NCBI RefSeq assembly: GCF_900090305.1
Contig: NZ_LT607751.1
Location: 4,340,001-4,404,000, forward strand
Length of the DNA stretch: 64,000 nucleotides
Reading direction: 5' to 3'
From: Micromonospora siamensis
GTDB lineage: Bacteria > Actinomycetota > Actinomycetes > Mycobacteriales > Micromonosporaceae
The position numbers and the translations under genes are program-made. Shown here one piece after another: positions 16,145 through 24,892 of this stretch. The notes below the pieces were generated by a model. The model was not told the DNA's origin. It searched no databases and saw nothing but the letters and a program-made list of their open reading frames with translations. Position 1 is the stretch's first letter; every line of letters begins with the position of its first letter.

Positions 16145-17599
16145 ATGTCCCACGGCGAGGAGCCGTTCACGGTACGCGACGACGGCTCGTCACGGCCGAG
16201 CTTCGATCTCGCGCTGCGCGGGTACGACAAACGGCAGGTGGACCGCTACGTCGAGCACCTCGACGAGCAGGTCGGCGCGCTCACCGCCGAACGGGAGCGC
16301 ACCGCCGGCCGGGTCACCGAGCTGACCGGCCAGGTGCACCGGCTCCAGGCGGAGGTGACCGAGGCGCGCCAGCGTACGCCGCAGGTGGAGCGGGCGTCCT
16401 TCCGCGACCTGGGTCCGATGGTCGACCAGATTCTCGCCCTGGCCGAGAAGCAGGCCGGTGTGATCACCGAGACCGCCACGCAGCGGGCCGAGAAGCTGCA
16501 GGCCGAGGCGGAGAAGGCGCTGGCCGAGGCGCAGGAGCGGGGCGCCGAGGAGCTGCGTGAGCTGGCCGAGCAGCTGGAGGCCCGGCGGGTCGAGCAGGAC
16601 AAGGCCGACCAGGAGCGGCGGGCCGCGGCCGAGGCGGAGCTGACCGCGATCCGGGAGCGGGCCGAGCAGTTGCGGGCCGACGGTGAGGCCGCGCACGAGC
16701 GCGCCCAGCAGGAGGCCAAGCGGATCAGCGAGCAGAGCGCCCGGCAGATCACCCAGACCCGGGCGGCCAGCGAGGCGCTGACCAAGGCGGCGCGCACGCA
16801 GATCCAGCAGGAGATCCAGGCGGCGCGGACGCAGAGCCAGCAGGAGCTGGCGCAGTGGCGGGCCGGGGTGGAGAAGGAGATCGAGGACCGGCGGGCCGCC
16901 GCGGAGCAGGAGCTGGCCGAGGCGCGGGCGGCGGCCGAGCAGGAGCTGGCCAACCAGCACAGCGCGGCCGAGCAGCAGATCACCGGCCTGATCGCCGAGG
17001 CGCAGCAGTATTCCACCGAGGTGCGGCAGCGGGCCGACGAGCAGGCCACGATGCTCCAGGAGCAGCTTTCCTCGGTGCAGCAGGAGCTCACCGAGCGGCA
17101 GGCGGCGCTGACCCAGGTCCGGTCGGACCTGGAGGGCGCCCGGGCGCAGATCGCCCAGGCTCGGGACGAGGAGACCACGCTGGGCCGGGAGCTGGCGCAG
17201 ATCCGCCAGCAGCTCGGCGACGTCCGGCGGGAGCTGGGCGGCGAGGTGGCCCGGCTGGAGGAGGCCCGGCGGGCGGCGGAGCTGGCCGAGCGGCACGCCA
17301 AGGACGTCCGGGCGCGGGTGCAGCGGGAGGCGAAGCGGGTGGCCGACCTTGCCGCGGCGGCGGTCATGGCCGCGGCGGCGGGCGGGTCGGAGACCGCCGA
17401 GTTCCCGATGGTCACGCCCCGGCGGGAGGCCACCGTGGAGCTGGCCCGGGTCGACGAGGAACAGCCGGTGCCCGGCGGGGCGCACCGCGGCGGCCCGGCG
17501 ATCGCCCTGCCCGGCCGGATCGAGGAGCAGGCCGGGCAGGCCGAGGACGCGTCGGGGCCGCGGCGCGGCCCACGGTCCGGAGTGGAGCTACCGGCCTGA
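16145..17599 (+). CDS. DivIVA-domain coiled-coil protein
   Basis: 484 aa. Residues about 18-40 (SFDLALRGYDKRQVDRYVEH) are the DivIVA N-terminal signature 'F...lRGYd..eVD.fl', which senses membrane curvature and targets cell poles in actinobacteria. From about residue 40 to 420 the chain is almost pure Ala/Glu/Gln/Arg heptad sequence (QAEAEKALAEAQERGAEEL...), a very long coiled coil. The C-terminus is disordered. Proteins of this type include the polarisome components DivIVA, Scy and FilP, which organise tip growth, and this one is intermediate in length. GGAGG precedes the ATG by seven bases. It is divergent from the eCIS operon. Role in polarity or cytoskeleton is inferred from domain type. 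Confidence 0.8.
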   Translation: MSHGEEPFTVRDDGSSRPSFDLALRGYDKRQVDRYVEHLDEQVGALTAERERTAGRVTELTGQVHRLQAEVTEARQRTPQVERASFRDLGPMVDQILALAEKQAGVITETATQRAEKLQAEAEKALAEAQERGAEELRELAEQLEARRVEQDKADQERRAAAEAELTAIRERAEQLRADGEAAHERAQQEAKRISEQSARQITQTRAASEALTKAARTQIQQEIQAARTQSQQELAQWRAGVEKEIEDRRAAAEQELAEARAAAEQELANQHSAAEQQITGLIAEAQQYSTEVRQRADEQATMLQEQLSSVQQELTERQAALTQVRSDLEGARAQIAQARDEETTLGRELAQIRQQLGDVRRELGGEVARLEEARRAAELAERHAKDVRARVQREAKRVADLAAAAVMAAAAGGSETAEFPMVTPRREATVELARVDEEQPVPGGAHRGGPAIALPGRIEEQAGQAEDASGPRRGPRSGVELPA

Positions 17600-17605
17600 C
17601 CGACA

Positions 17606-17622
17606 GGTCCGGGCGGCGGACC
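17606..17622. terminator. Small hairpin between convergent genes
   Basis: GGTCCG / CGGACC form a 6-bp stem with a 5-base GGCGG loop, in the 29-base gap between the stops of the DivIVA-like gene and the MFS gene. It could act as a weak bidirectional terminator; there is no T-tract. Confidence 0.4.
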
Positions 17623-17628
17623 GGCCGC

Positions 17629-18897
17629 TCAGCCCGCCGGGGCCGACGCCTCGGGCCGCCGTCGCGCGGCCCAGCCGACGAGCGCCGGGGCGACCAGCCC
17701 GGCGGCGGCGAAGATGCCGCCGAGCAGCAGCCAGCCGGGAACGCCCCAGGTGAGGCAGAGCAGCGCCAGCACCGGTGGGGCGGCCACGTTGGCCAGGCCC
17801 ACGCCGAGTCCGGCCACGCCGGCGTACTGGCCCTGGGCGTGGGCCGGGGCGAGGCTGAACCGCAGCTCCAGCGACGCGGCGGTGTGCCACAGTTCGCCCA
17901 CCGTGTGCAGCACGACTCCGAGGAGGACGGCGGCCAGCGCGGCGGCGGGGGCCAGGCCGGCGGCCGCGGCGATCGTCGCCATGCCGAGCAGGAAGGCCAG
18001 CCCGGCCCGGCGCAGCGCGGCACCGGCGGCCGCCGGGTCCCGGACGCCCCGACTGGCGGGCACCTGGAGGAGCACCACCAGCACGGTGTTGGTGAACGCG
18101 GTCGCCCCGACCAGCCAGCGTGGCGCGTCGGTCCGCTCGACCAGCCAGAGCGGCACGGCGAAGATCAGCACGTGGAACTGGAGGTACAGCAGCGCGTCGA
18201 GCGCGGTCACCGCCAGGTAGCCGCGGTCGCGCAGGGCGTCGGACCGGCGGGCGCGCGGCGGGGCGGGCACCGGTGGCACGGTCGGCAGTCGGGTGATGAT
18301 CAGGGCGGCGACGCCGAAGCTGACCGCGTTGGCCGCGATCAACCCGAGGTAGGCCGCGCGGCTGTCGAGTTGCACGGCCGCGCCGGTGGCCAGGGCCGCT
18401 CCGGCGCCGGCCAGGTTGCCGACCGACCGCAGGTAGGCGCGGTACCGGACGAGCTGGGCGCCCCCGACGCCGCGGACCAGGGGGCCGCGGGCGGCGGAGC
18501 CGGCCGATCCGGCCAGGGCCCCCACGCCGAGTGCCGCCACGACGACGGTGAAGGAGTGGGCGACCAGCAGCGCCGCCATCGCCAGTCCCTGGACGCCGAG
18601 GGTCACCCGGTAGACCTCCCGCGGCCCGCGCCGGTCGGCCAGGTGCCCGACCGGCGGTCCGGCGACGAGTCCGACGCCCGCGGCGATGCCCATCGCCAGG
18701 CCGATCTGGGCCAGTGGCAGTCCCGCCACCCGGGTGCAGTAGAGCGCCGCGCTGACCATGAACAGGCCGCTGCCGGCCTGGTTGACGAAGGACGCCGCCG
18801 CCAGGATCCGCTGGGAGCGGGTCTGGGGCACGAGGGCGCGCAGGCGGGTGCGGAACCGTCCGGCCCGGACGGCGGGTTCCTGATCGATGATCGCCAC
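17629..18897 (-). CDS. MFS transporter
   Basis: 422 aa from a GTG at 18895-18897 with GGGGGA upstream. The chain consists of about 12 hydrophobic segments. After the first helix pair the cytoplasmic loop reads AGPPVGHLADRRGPREVY, the MFS signature G-x-x-x-D-R-x-G-R/P-R/K. A cytoplasmic loop between helices 6 and 7 is short and basic (PPVPAPPRARRSDALRDRG). The gene is unlinked to a regulator or enzyme that would show the substrate, so only a drug/sugar efflux or uptake role in general can be stated. It converges on the DivIVA-like gene. Confidence 0.82.
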   Translation of the reverse strand: MAIIDQEPAVRAGRFRTRLRALVPQTRSQRILAAASFVNQAGSGLFMVSAALYCTRVAGLPLAQIGLAMGIAAGVGLVAGPPVGHLADRRGPREVYRVTLGVQGLAMAALLVAHSFTVVVAALGVGALAGSAGSAARGPLVRGVGGAQLVRYRAYLRSVGNLAGAGAALATGAAVQLDSRAAYLGLIAANAVSFGVAALIITRLPTVPPVPAPPRARRSDALRDRGYLAVTALDALLYLQFHVLIFAVPLWLVERTDAPRWLVGATAFTNTVLVVLLQVPASRGVRDPAAAGAALRRAGLAFLLGMATIAAAAGLAPAAALAAVLLGVVLHTVGELWHTAASLELRFSLAPAHAQGQYAGVAGLGVGLANVAAPPVLALLCLTWGVPGWLLLGGIFAAAGLVAPALVGWAARRRPEASAPAG

Positions 18898-19103
18898 TGA
18901 TCCCCCGATTCAGCGTTGCGGACAACCGGGTCAATCTAGGCAGCGCCGGCCGCGCTCCGGATCCCCCGGCCACCCGATACCGGGATCCGGCACAACCGGC
19001 TAAAGTGGACTGCGTCGGACAGCCCCGCCGACGCCCCCGCATCGCCATCCACCCGAGCCTCTTCCGCGGGCGACCCGGCCGTGGTTACATCCATCCAGAT
19101 CTA

Positions 19104-19117
19104 TGGGAGCGCTCTCT
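19104..19117. promoter_or_regulatory. CelR/CebR-like operator upstream of the GH12 cellulase
   Basis: TGGGAGCGCTCTCT matches 12 of 14 bases of the TGGGAGCGCTCCCA palindrome bound by CelR/CebR (LacI family) repressors of cellulase genes in Thermobifida and Streptomyces. It ends 18 bases before the chosen start of the cellulase gene, where a repressor would block transcription until cellobiose or cello-oligosaccharides are present. Confidence 0.72.
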
Positions 19118-19135
19118 CGTCCCGGAGGGCGCGGG

Positions 19136-20326
19136 ATGGAGAACCGGATGCGACTCTCACGTACCCTCGCGGCCCTGCTGCTGGCCGCGGCGACCGCGCT
19201 GGCGGCACCCGCCGTCGGCGCGACCCCGGCCGAGGCCGACACGCTGATCTGCGACCAGTACGGCTCCACCACCATCGGCGGGAAGTACGTCGTGCAGAAC
19301 AACCGCTGGGGCAGCAGCGCCACCCAGTGCATCAACGTCACCGCCACCGGATTCCAGATCACCACCCAGAACGGCTGGACCAGCGGTGGCGCGCCCCTGT
19401 CGTACCCGTCGGTCTACCTGGGCTGCCACTACGGCAACTGCTCCCCCGGCACCAACCTGCCCCGCCAGCTCTCCCAGATCGGCAGCGTCCCCTCCTCGAT
19501 CTCCTACAGCTACGTCGGCGGCGGCGCCTACGACGCGTCGTACGACATCTGGCTGGACCCGACCGCGAAGACCACCGGGGTCAACCAGATGGAGCTGATG
19601 ATCTGGTTCAACCGGCTCGGTGGCGTCCAGCCGGTCGGCAGCCGGGTCGGCACCACCACCATCGGCGGCCGCAGCTGGGAGGTGTGGCAGGGCTGGAACG
19701 GCGGCAACGACGTCGTCTCGTACGTGGCGCCGTCGGCGATCGGCAGCTGGTCGTTCGACGTGCTGGACTTCGTCCGCGACGTGGACGCCCGCACCCAGGT
19801 CACCACGAGCTGGTACCTGACCAGCATCCAGGCCGGCTTCGAGCCCTGGCAGGGCGGGGTGGGGCTGGCGGTGAACAGCTTCTCCGCGGCCGTCAGCGCC
19901 GGCTCGGGCGGCGGCACCGGCACCACCGGGCAGCAGATCGTCGGCCAGGGCAGCGGCCGGTGCGTCGACATCGCCGGCAACCCGGGCGGCGACGGCACAC
20001 CGGTGCAGCTCTGGGACTGCTGGAGCGGTGCGACCAACCAGCGCTGGACGCGTACCGGCAGCACCTTCGTCAACCCGGCGACCGGCAAGTGCCTGGACGT
20101 CTCCGGCGGCTCGACGGCCAACGGGGCGAAGGTCCAGTTGTGGACCTGCAACGGCAGCGGCGCCCAGAACTGGCAGGTCAACGCCAACGGCACCATCACC
20201 AACCCGCAGTCCGGCAAGTGTCTGGACGCGGCCGGCCAGGGCACCGCGAACGGCACCGGCATCCAGATCTACGCCTGCTACGGCGGGGGCGGCACCCAGG
20301 CCAACCAGGTCTGGTCGCTGCGCTGA
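19136..20326 (+). CDS. Secreted GH12 endo-beta-1,4-glucanase with ricin-type CBM13
   Basis: 396 aa. The ATG at 19136 was chosen because GGAGGG lies six bases upstream and the CelR-like operator covers the earlier in-frame ATG at 19103; an ATG at 19148 is also possible. A Sec signal peptide (RTLAALLLAAATALAAPAVGA) precedes the catalytic domain (about 37-255), which shows the GH12 nucleophile segment QMELMIWFNR (Glu153) and the acid/base segment GFEPW (Glu236). A Gly/Thr linker leads to a CBM13 beta-trefoil (about 268-396) with three repeats of the type C.D..g...gt.vq.w.C, with the QxW pattern mostly retained. It should hydrolyse cellulose or xyloglucan outside the cell, and the lectin module should bind plant polysaccharide. 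Confidence 0.88.
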   Translation: MENRMRLSRTLAALLLAAATALAAPAVGATPAEADTLICDQYGSTTIGGKYVVQNNRWGSSATQCINVTATGFQITTQNGWTSGGAPLSYPSVYLGCHYGNCSPGTNLPRQLSQIGSVPSSISYSYVGGGAYDASYDIWLDPTAKTTGVNQMELMIWFNRLGGVQPVGSRVGTTTIGGRSWEVWQGWNGGNDVVSYVAPSAIGSWSFDVLDFVRDVDARTQVTTSWYLTSIQAGFEPWQGGVGLAVNSFSAAVSAGSGGGTGTTGQQIVGQGSGRCVDIAGNPGGDGTPVQLWDCWSGATNQRWTRTGSTFVNPATGKCLDVSGGSTANGAKVQLWTCNGSGAQNWQVNANGTITNPQSGKCLDAAGQGTANGTGIQIYACYGGGGTQANQVWSLR

Positions 20327-20332
20327 CGCGAC

Positions 20333-20361
20333 GCGGGCGGGACCACCAAGGTCCCGCCCGC
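20333..20361. terminator. Strong bidirectional terminator hairpin
   Basis: GCGGGCGGGACC and GGTCCCGCCCGC form a perfect 12-bp stem with a 5-base loop, exactly in the 46-base gap between the convergent cellulase and lectin-hydrolase genes. No T-run, as is usual for GC-rich actinobacterial terminators. Confidence 0.8.
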
Positions 20362-20372
20362 TCCGGGTCAGC

Positions 20373-21908
20373 TCACCCCTGGGTGCTGCCGCTGGCCCAG
20401 GTCACCGTGCCGTCGCTGTCCCGGTAGAGAACCAGGTTGCCGTCCTCCTGCATCCACAACGTCGACGGACCGTTGCCCCAGGTGCCGCTGGACCAGACCG
20501 CGGTGCCGTCGGCCCGGTACAGCACCAGGTTGCCGTCGTCCTGGTTGATCAGGACGACACCGTCGTGGCTGCCGCTGGCCCAGATCGCCGCGCCGTGCCG
20601 CCGATAGAGCACCAGGTTGCCGTCGCCCTGCAGGTTCAGCTGGTAGCCGCCGTCGAGGGAGAGCAGCGAGGCCCATCGCCGGATGCGCTCACCACTGCGC
20701 AGTGCCGGCCGCCAGGCCTCGGTCAACGCCTCGCTCAGGTCGTCGTGCAGGTCGGGCTTGGCGACGAGGTCACGGAGGACGACGCCGAAGTTGCACTCCG
20801 GGTCGCTCGTGGAGACACACGCGTCCCGGTACGAGTACAGGAACAGCGGCCCCGCGTACGGCAACGACCGCCACATCGACACGCCCTGGACCAGGTGGTC
20901 CCGGACGGTGGTGATGGGCAGACCGGTGGCGCCGGCGGTCGGGTAGCCGTACTCGGTGGCCCAGATCCTCTTCGCCCCGTCGCCCCACTTGACCATGATC
21001 GAGCGCAGGTACGCGAGCTCGCCGCAGGCCGGTGCCGTGCCGGGCGGGCCGAACATGTTCCACCACCGGGTCGCGCACTCCGGGTCGGCCGGCCCCTTCC
21101 CCGAGCTCCACGCCGGATACGGGTGGTGGGCCAGCGCGTCGAAGTCGGCCCCGTAGCCGTTGGCGTACGCCCAGTCCAGCCAGGCGCCCGACTCGTTCGG
21201 GTTGCTGGTGGCGGTGCTCGGGGTGCCCGCCCCGGACGCGCCGGCCAGCACCACGCAGGTCGGGCAGAGCGCCCGGACGGTGCCGGCCGCCGACCGGACG
21301 AGCTGCCAGTACCGGGCCCGCCGGTCCCCGTCGTAGTTGCCGAAGCCCTGGTAGCCGGTGGTGGCCGAGTTGTTCGGCTCGTTCCACACCTCGTAGGCGA
21401 TCACCGTGTCGCCGACGTGCCGCACGGTCGCCTCGACGATGGCGGTCCAGTCCGCGTCGCTGGTCGGGAACCACTTGTCGCTCGGGTGACCGCCGTTGGC
21501 CCACGGTGGGGCGTATCCGAGCATCAGCAGCACCCGCATGCCGCGTGCCTTCGCCGCGGCCAGCACCGGGTCGAGCCGGTCCCAACGCAGCGGGCAGCCG
21601 CGGCAGTCCTGCACGTACCACCAGTCCAGGTCGATCCGGAGCAGGGGGGAACGGCCGGGCAGGTAGGAGACCATCCCGTCCAGTCGCCGCGCGAGGTCGG
21701 CGTCGTTCATCCCGGCGCCTTCGGCGAAGCCGACGTCCCACCGGTTCAGGGTGTCCGTGGCCGCCGCCACCGGGACCGGTGCGGGCACGGCGCCGGTGGC
21801 CGTCGGCGCGCCGGTCAGCAGCGCGGTGACCATGGCCAGCATCAGCAGCAACGGTGTGCGGGCGCGTCGCGCCCGGTGGAAGGTGGATGGTGCGTTGCTC
21901 GCCGTCAT
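20373..21908 (-). CDS. Secreted clan GH-A glycoside hydrolase with bulb-type lectin domain
   Basis: 511 aa from the ATG at 21906-21908, with GGGGAG five bases upstream; upstream in-frame starts lack a site. A basic stretch and hydrophobic segment (ARTPLLLMLAMVTALLTGAPTA) form the signal peptide. The TIM-barrel domain has IAYEVWNEPN (acid/base Glu177) and RIWATEYGYPT (nucleophile Glu319), the clan GH-A pair on strands 4 and 7, most like GH5/GH39. The C-terminal about 100 residues carry three QxDGNLVLY-type repeats of a monocot mannose-binding (bulb) lectin. It is probably a mannan-, cellulose- or exopolysaccharide-degrading enzyme; substrate is not determined. It converges on the GH12 gene, giving a small polysaccharide-degradation pair. 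Confidence 0.82.
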   Translation of the reverse strand: MTASNAPSTFHRARRARTPLLLMLAMVTALLTGAPTATGAVPAPVPVAAATDTLNRWDVGFAEGAGMNDADLARRLDGMVSYLPGRSPLLRIDLDWWYVQDCRGCPLRWDRLDPVLAAAKARGMRVLLMLGYAPPWANGGHPSDKWFPTSDADWTAIVEATVRHVGDTVIAYEVWNEPNNSATTGYQGFGNYDGDRRARYWQLVRSAAGTVRALCPTCVVLAGASGAGTPSTATSNPNESGAWLDWAYANGYGADFDALAHHPYPAWSSGKGPADPECATRWWNMFGPPGTAPACGELAYLRSIMVKWGDGAKRIWATEYGYPTAGATGLPITTVRDHLVQGVSMWRSLPYAGPLFLYSYRDACVSTSDPECNFGVVLRDLVAKPDLHDDLSEALTEAWRPALRSGERIRRWASLLSLDGGYQLNLQGDGNLVLYRRHGAAIWASGSHDGVVLINQDDGNLVLYRADGTAVWSSGTWGNGPSTLWMQEDGNLVLYRDSDGTVTWASGSTQG

Positions 21909-22069
21909 CACAGCTCCCCGTTCCGGCACGTTCGTCACACCCTCCACTGAGGAGTGTGGCGTGTGAGCATAGCTGCCCGAAGGCCCGGACGGTTGCCCGT
22001 CCGGGAGGTGCCCGCGACGGCCGGAGTCCGTTCGGCGCTCGCGCGGCGCCGGCCGGTGGTCGGCGTGGG

Positions 22070-22630
22070 TCAGCGTTCGCGGAGCAGCGGCCGGTAGTCG
22101 GCGGCGGTCAACGGCTCGCGGGACAGCGACCCGTCGGCCCGCGGCACCTCCAACGGCTGGTCACCCCGCCGGAAGCTCACCCGGTCCACGTCACCCCGAC
22201 CGGTCAGGGTGCAGACGATCTGCCCGTACGCCAGGATCTCGTCGCTGCGGCCGATCTCCTCGCCGACCGGCTGCACGGTGACCTCGGCGAGCCGGCCGGT
22301 GAGCCGCGCGCCGGTCACGGTCAGCGTGCCGGGCAGCGCGGTGACCAGCCCACGGTCGCGCTCCGCGCCGTCCGGGCCGGCGAGCAGGCGTTGCAGGTGC
22401 ACGTCCACCGCAGGCAGCGCCTGCACCTGCCGGACCACGGTGTCCAGGCCGTCGTCGCGGACGAAGCAGAGCGTCTCGTCGACCTGCCCGGCGGCCACGC
22501 TGGGACTGCCGGTGGCCGGGTTGGGGAACGGGCCGGGCGGCGCCTGCACCGGGCGGGGACCGTCGTCGACCGGAACGCCGCAACCGGCGAGCAGCGCGAC
22601 GGTCAGCAGCGCCGCGAGACGCCGGCTCAC
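22070..22630 (-). CDS. GerMN-domain lipoprotein
   Basis: 186 aa from a GTG at 22628-22630, overlapping the histidine-kinase stop as GTGA. A lipobox LLAGC follows a short hydrophobic signal, so the mature protein is probably membrane-anchored outside the cell. The body (VDVHLQRLLAGPDGAERDRGLVTALPG...) has the GerMN pattern seen in LpqB and spore germination proteins. Such lipoproteins commonly sit in an operon with a sensor kinase and response regulator in actinobacteria and may modulate the kinase, as LpqB does for MtrB. Coupled translation here supports that link. Confidence 0.75.
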   Translation of the reverse strand: MSRRLAALLTVALLAGCGVPVDDGPRPVQAPPGPFPNPATGSPSVAAGQVDETLCFVRDDGLDTVVRQVQALPAVDVHLQRLLAGPDGAERDRGLVTALPGTLTVTGARLTGRLAEVTVQPVGEEIGRSDEILAYGQIVCTLTGRGDVDRVSFRRGDQPLEVPRADGSLSREPLTAADYRPLLRER

Positions 22631-23982
22631 GGCAGGCTCCCCGGCAGCTCGACCCGGAACCGGGCGCCGCCGCCCGGGCGCTCCTCGACCTGCGCCCGGC
22701 CGCCGTGCGCGGCGACGTGCGCGGAGACCAGGGCCAGACCGAGGCCGGTGCCGTCGGTGCCGGCGCGGTCGTGCGCGGCCCGGCCCCGGACGAACCGGTC
22801 GAAGATCACCTCCCGGTCGGCGGGGGGCACGCCCGGCCCGGCGTCGTCGACCTCGACCACACCGGTGTCCGCCCCGGCCCGGGACAGGCGTACGGCCACC
22901 GGGCCGTCGCCGTAGCGGACGGCGTTGTCCAGCAGGTTCAGCAGCACCTGTTCGAGTCGGCGGCGGTCGACCCGCCAGTCGGCCGGGGTGTCCGGGGCGA
23001 GGCGGACCAGCTCGGGCGGCAGCCCCCGTGACCGGCACGCCTGCCGGGCCAGCGCCGCCACGTCGACGGTTTCCCGCTGGGCGGGCTGCTCGGTGCGGGC
23101 CAGCTGGATCAGGTCGTCGACCAGGTGCTGGAACCGGGCGACCTCGTCGGCCACCAGCCCGGCCGCCATCGCGGTCCGCTCGTCCTGGTGGGCGCGCCGG
23201 CTGGTGAGGACGCTGGCCGCGGCGGCCAGGGTCTGCAACGGCGAGCGCAGCTCGTGGCTGACGTCCGCGGCGAACCGGCGGTCCCGCTCGATGCGGCGGG
23301 CCAGCTGGTCGACCATGTGGTTGAACGAGGTGGAGAGCCGGGTCAGGTCCGGGTCGGTGGTGGCGTCGAGCCGGGTGGTCACGTCCCCGGCGGCGATCCG
23401 TTCGGCGGCGTCCGCGACGGCGGTCAGCGGGCGTACGCTGCGCCGGGTGGCGTACCAGCCGAGGGCGGCGCCGGAGCCGCCCACCATGATCGCGACGGCG
23501 GTCAGGGTCAGCGCCAGGACCTGGAAGGTCTCCTCGACCTCCCGCAGCGAGGTCAGCTCGTAGTAGCTCGCCCGCTCCGACAGCGGCACGCCGACCAGCA
23601 GGGTGGCCTGCCCGTCCACCCGGACCCGCTGCACGGCCGGTTCCCCGGCGGCGACCACACGGCGCAGCTCGGCCGGGACGATGTCGCCGCTGACCTCGGC
23701 GGCCCGGGCGTGCGGCTGCCCGTCCAGGAACAACAGGGGTCGCCGGCTACCGCCGGTGTTCAGCGAACGCAGCACCTCCACCACGTCCGGCTCGTCGGTG
23801 TCGAGGCCACCGCGAACCACCTCGGCGTCGAAGTAGGCCACCCGCACGGCCGTGCGTTCCCGCTCCTCGAGCAGTGAGCGCCGGGTCAGGTCGTAGGTGA
23901 ACAGCGCCATCACGGCGGCGAGCGACAGCGCGCCGACGGCGAAGCCGGCGGTCACCCGGGCGCGCAGTCCGAGCCGGGTCAT
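22627..23982 (-). CDS. Sensor histidine kinase
   Basis: 451 aa, ATG at 23980-23982, overlapping the regulator stop by four bases. Domains in order: first membrane helix (about 9-30), an extracellular domain of about 130 residues, second membrane helix (about 168-190), HAMP (SVRPLTAVADAAERIAAGDV), HisKA with the phospho-acceptor His in FAADVSHELRSPLQTL, and an HATPase_c domain with NLLDNAVRYG (N box), DDAGPGVP (G1) and GTGLGLALV (G2). It senses an unknown extracellular signal and phosphorylates the adjacent response regulator. Confidence 0.9.
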   Translation of the reverse strand: MTRLGLRARVTAGFAVGALSLAAVMALFTYDLTRRSLLEERERTAVRVAYFDAEVVRGGLDTDEPDVVEVLRSLNTGGSRRPLLFLDGQPHARAAEVSGDIVPAELRRVVAAGEPAVQRVRVDGQATLLVGVPLSERASYYELTSLREVEETFQVLALTLTAVAIMVGGSGAALGWYATRRSVRPLTAVADAAERIAAGDVTTRLDATTDPDLTRLSTSFNHMVDQLARRIERDRRFAADVSHELRSPLQTLAAAASVLTSRRAHQDERTAMAAGLVADEVARFQHLVDDLIQLARTEQPAQRETVDVAALARQACRSRGLPPELVRLAPDTPADWRVDRRRLEQVLLNLLDNAVRYGDGPVAVRLSRAGADTGVVEVDDAGPGVPPADREVIFDRFVRGRAAHDRAGTDGTGLGLALVSAHVAAHGGRAQVEERPGGGARFRVELPGSLP

Positions 23983-24653
23983 CGTTGCAGCTTGTAGCCG
24001 AGGCCGCGCAGGGTCACCAGGTGGCGGGGGTTGCCCGGGTCCTGTTCGATCTTCTGCCGGAGCCGGCCGACGTGCACGTCGACCAGCCGCTCGTCGCCGG
24101 TCTCGTAGCCCCAGACCCGGCGCAGCAACTGCTGGCGGGAGAGCACCCGGCCGGCGTGGTCGGCCAGCTCGCACAGCAGCCGGAACTCGGTGCGGGTGAC
24201 CGGGACCGGCTGGCCGGCCCGGCGGACCTCGCCGGCCTCCTCGCTGATCTCCAGGTCGCCGAAGGTCTGGGCGCTGACCGGGGCGGCGGGGGCCCGGCCG
24301 CGGCGGCGCAGGGCCCGCAGCCGGGCGGAGAGCTCCTTGACCGCCACCGGCTTGACCAGGTAGTCGTCCGCGCCGGCCTCCAGCGCGGCGACGATGTCGG
24401 AGGTGTCGTCGCGGGCGCTGACGACCACGATCGGCACGTCGTCGTCGCGGCGCAGCTGCCGGATGCACTCGTACCCGTCGACGCCGGGCAGCATCAGGTC
24501 GACCAGCACGTTGTCGGCGGGGGTCTCCCGCTGCCGTCGCAGTCCCTCCTCGGCGGTCGCCGCGCCGTGGGCGGTCCAGCCCTCCTCCTCCAGGGCCAGC
24601 AGCAGCGCGAGCCGGATCCGGTCGTCGTCCTCGATCACCAGTACGGCCGTCAT
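23979..24653 (-). CDS. OmpR-family response regulator
   Basis: 224 aa. The ATG at 24651-24653 was preferred over one nine bases upstream because GGGGAGG lies nine bases before it and abuts the other. The receiver domain has the acidic pair EDDD, phospho-acceptor Asp in LVDLMLPG, the Ser of VVVSAR and the Lys of YLVKPV. The C-terminal winged helix (DLEISEEAGEVRRAG ... DVHVGRLRQKIEQDPG ... TLRGLGYKL) binds DNA. The gene is first in the operon regulator-kinase-GerMN lipoprotein, and the gap upstream (24654-24805) holds a divergent promoter region. Confidence 0.92.
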   Translation of the reverse strand: MTAVLVIEDDDRIRLALLLALEEEGWTAHGAATAEEGLRRQRETPADNVLVDLMLPGVDGYECIRQLRRDDDVPIVVVSARDDTSDIVAALEAGADDYLVKPVAVKELSARLRALRRRGRAPAAPVSAQTFGDLEISEEAGEVRRAGQPVPVTRTEFRLLCELADHAGRVLSRQQLLRRVWGYETGDERLVDVHVGRLRQKIEQDPGNPRHLVTLRGLGYKLQR

Positions 24654-24805
24654 GCTGCCCATCCTCCCCGGCCCGGGTCCGAGCTCCCAACTCCGCCGGG
24701 CGCTCGCGGGTTTTGTCACACAACCGTCATCCGACCGCCGGACGCCCGCCACGCTGCTCGCGCACGGTGGGAAACAGGGCACGCCGACCGGAAGGAGCCG
24801 ACGCG

Positions 24806-24892
24806 ATGACCGGACCGCGACCGCCCGTCGTGTCACCCGACCACCGGCTCCCCGCCGCGTCCGGGCCGGGTCCGCGCGGAGGCCGGGTGTGA
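24806..24892 (+). CDS. Possible 28-aa leader peptide
   Basis: The frame starts ATG at 24806 after a good GGAAGGAG site at 24790-24797 and encodes MTGPRPPVVSPDHRLPAASG followed by PGPRGGRV. Its TGA (24890-24892) overlaps the GTG of the next gene (24889-24891), so ribosomes ending here could restart on the membrane-protein gene. It is proline-rich, which could pause ribosomes. Very short and without relatives that I know, so it may only be a translation-coupling device or chance. Confidence 0.35.
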   Translation: MTGPRPPVVSPDHRLPAASGPGPRGGRV

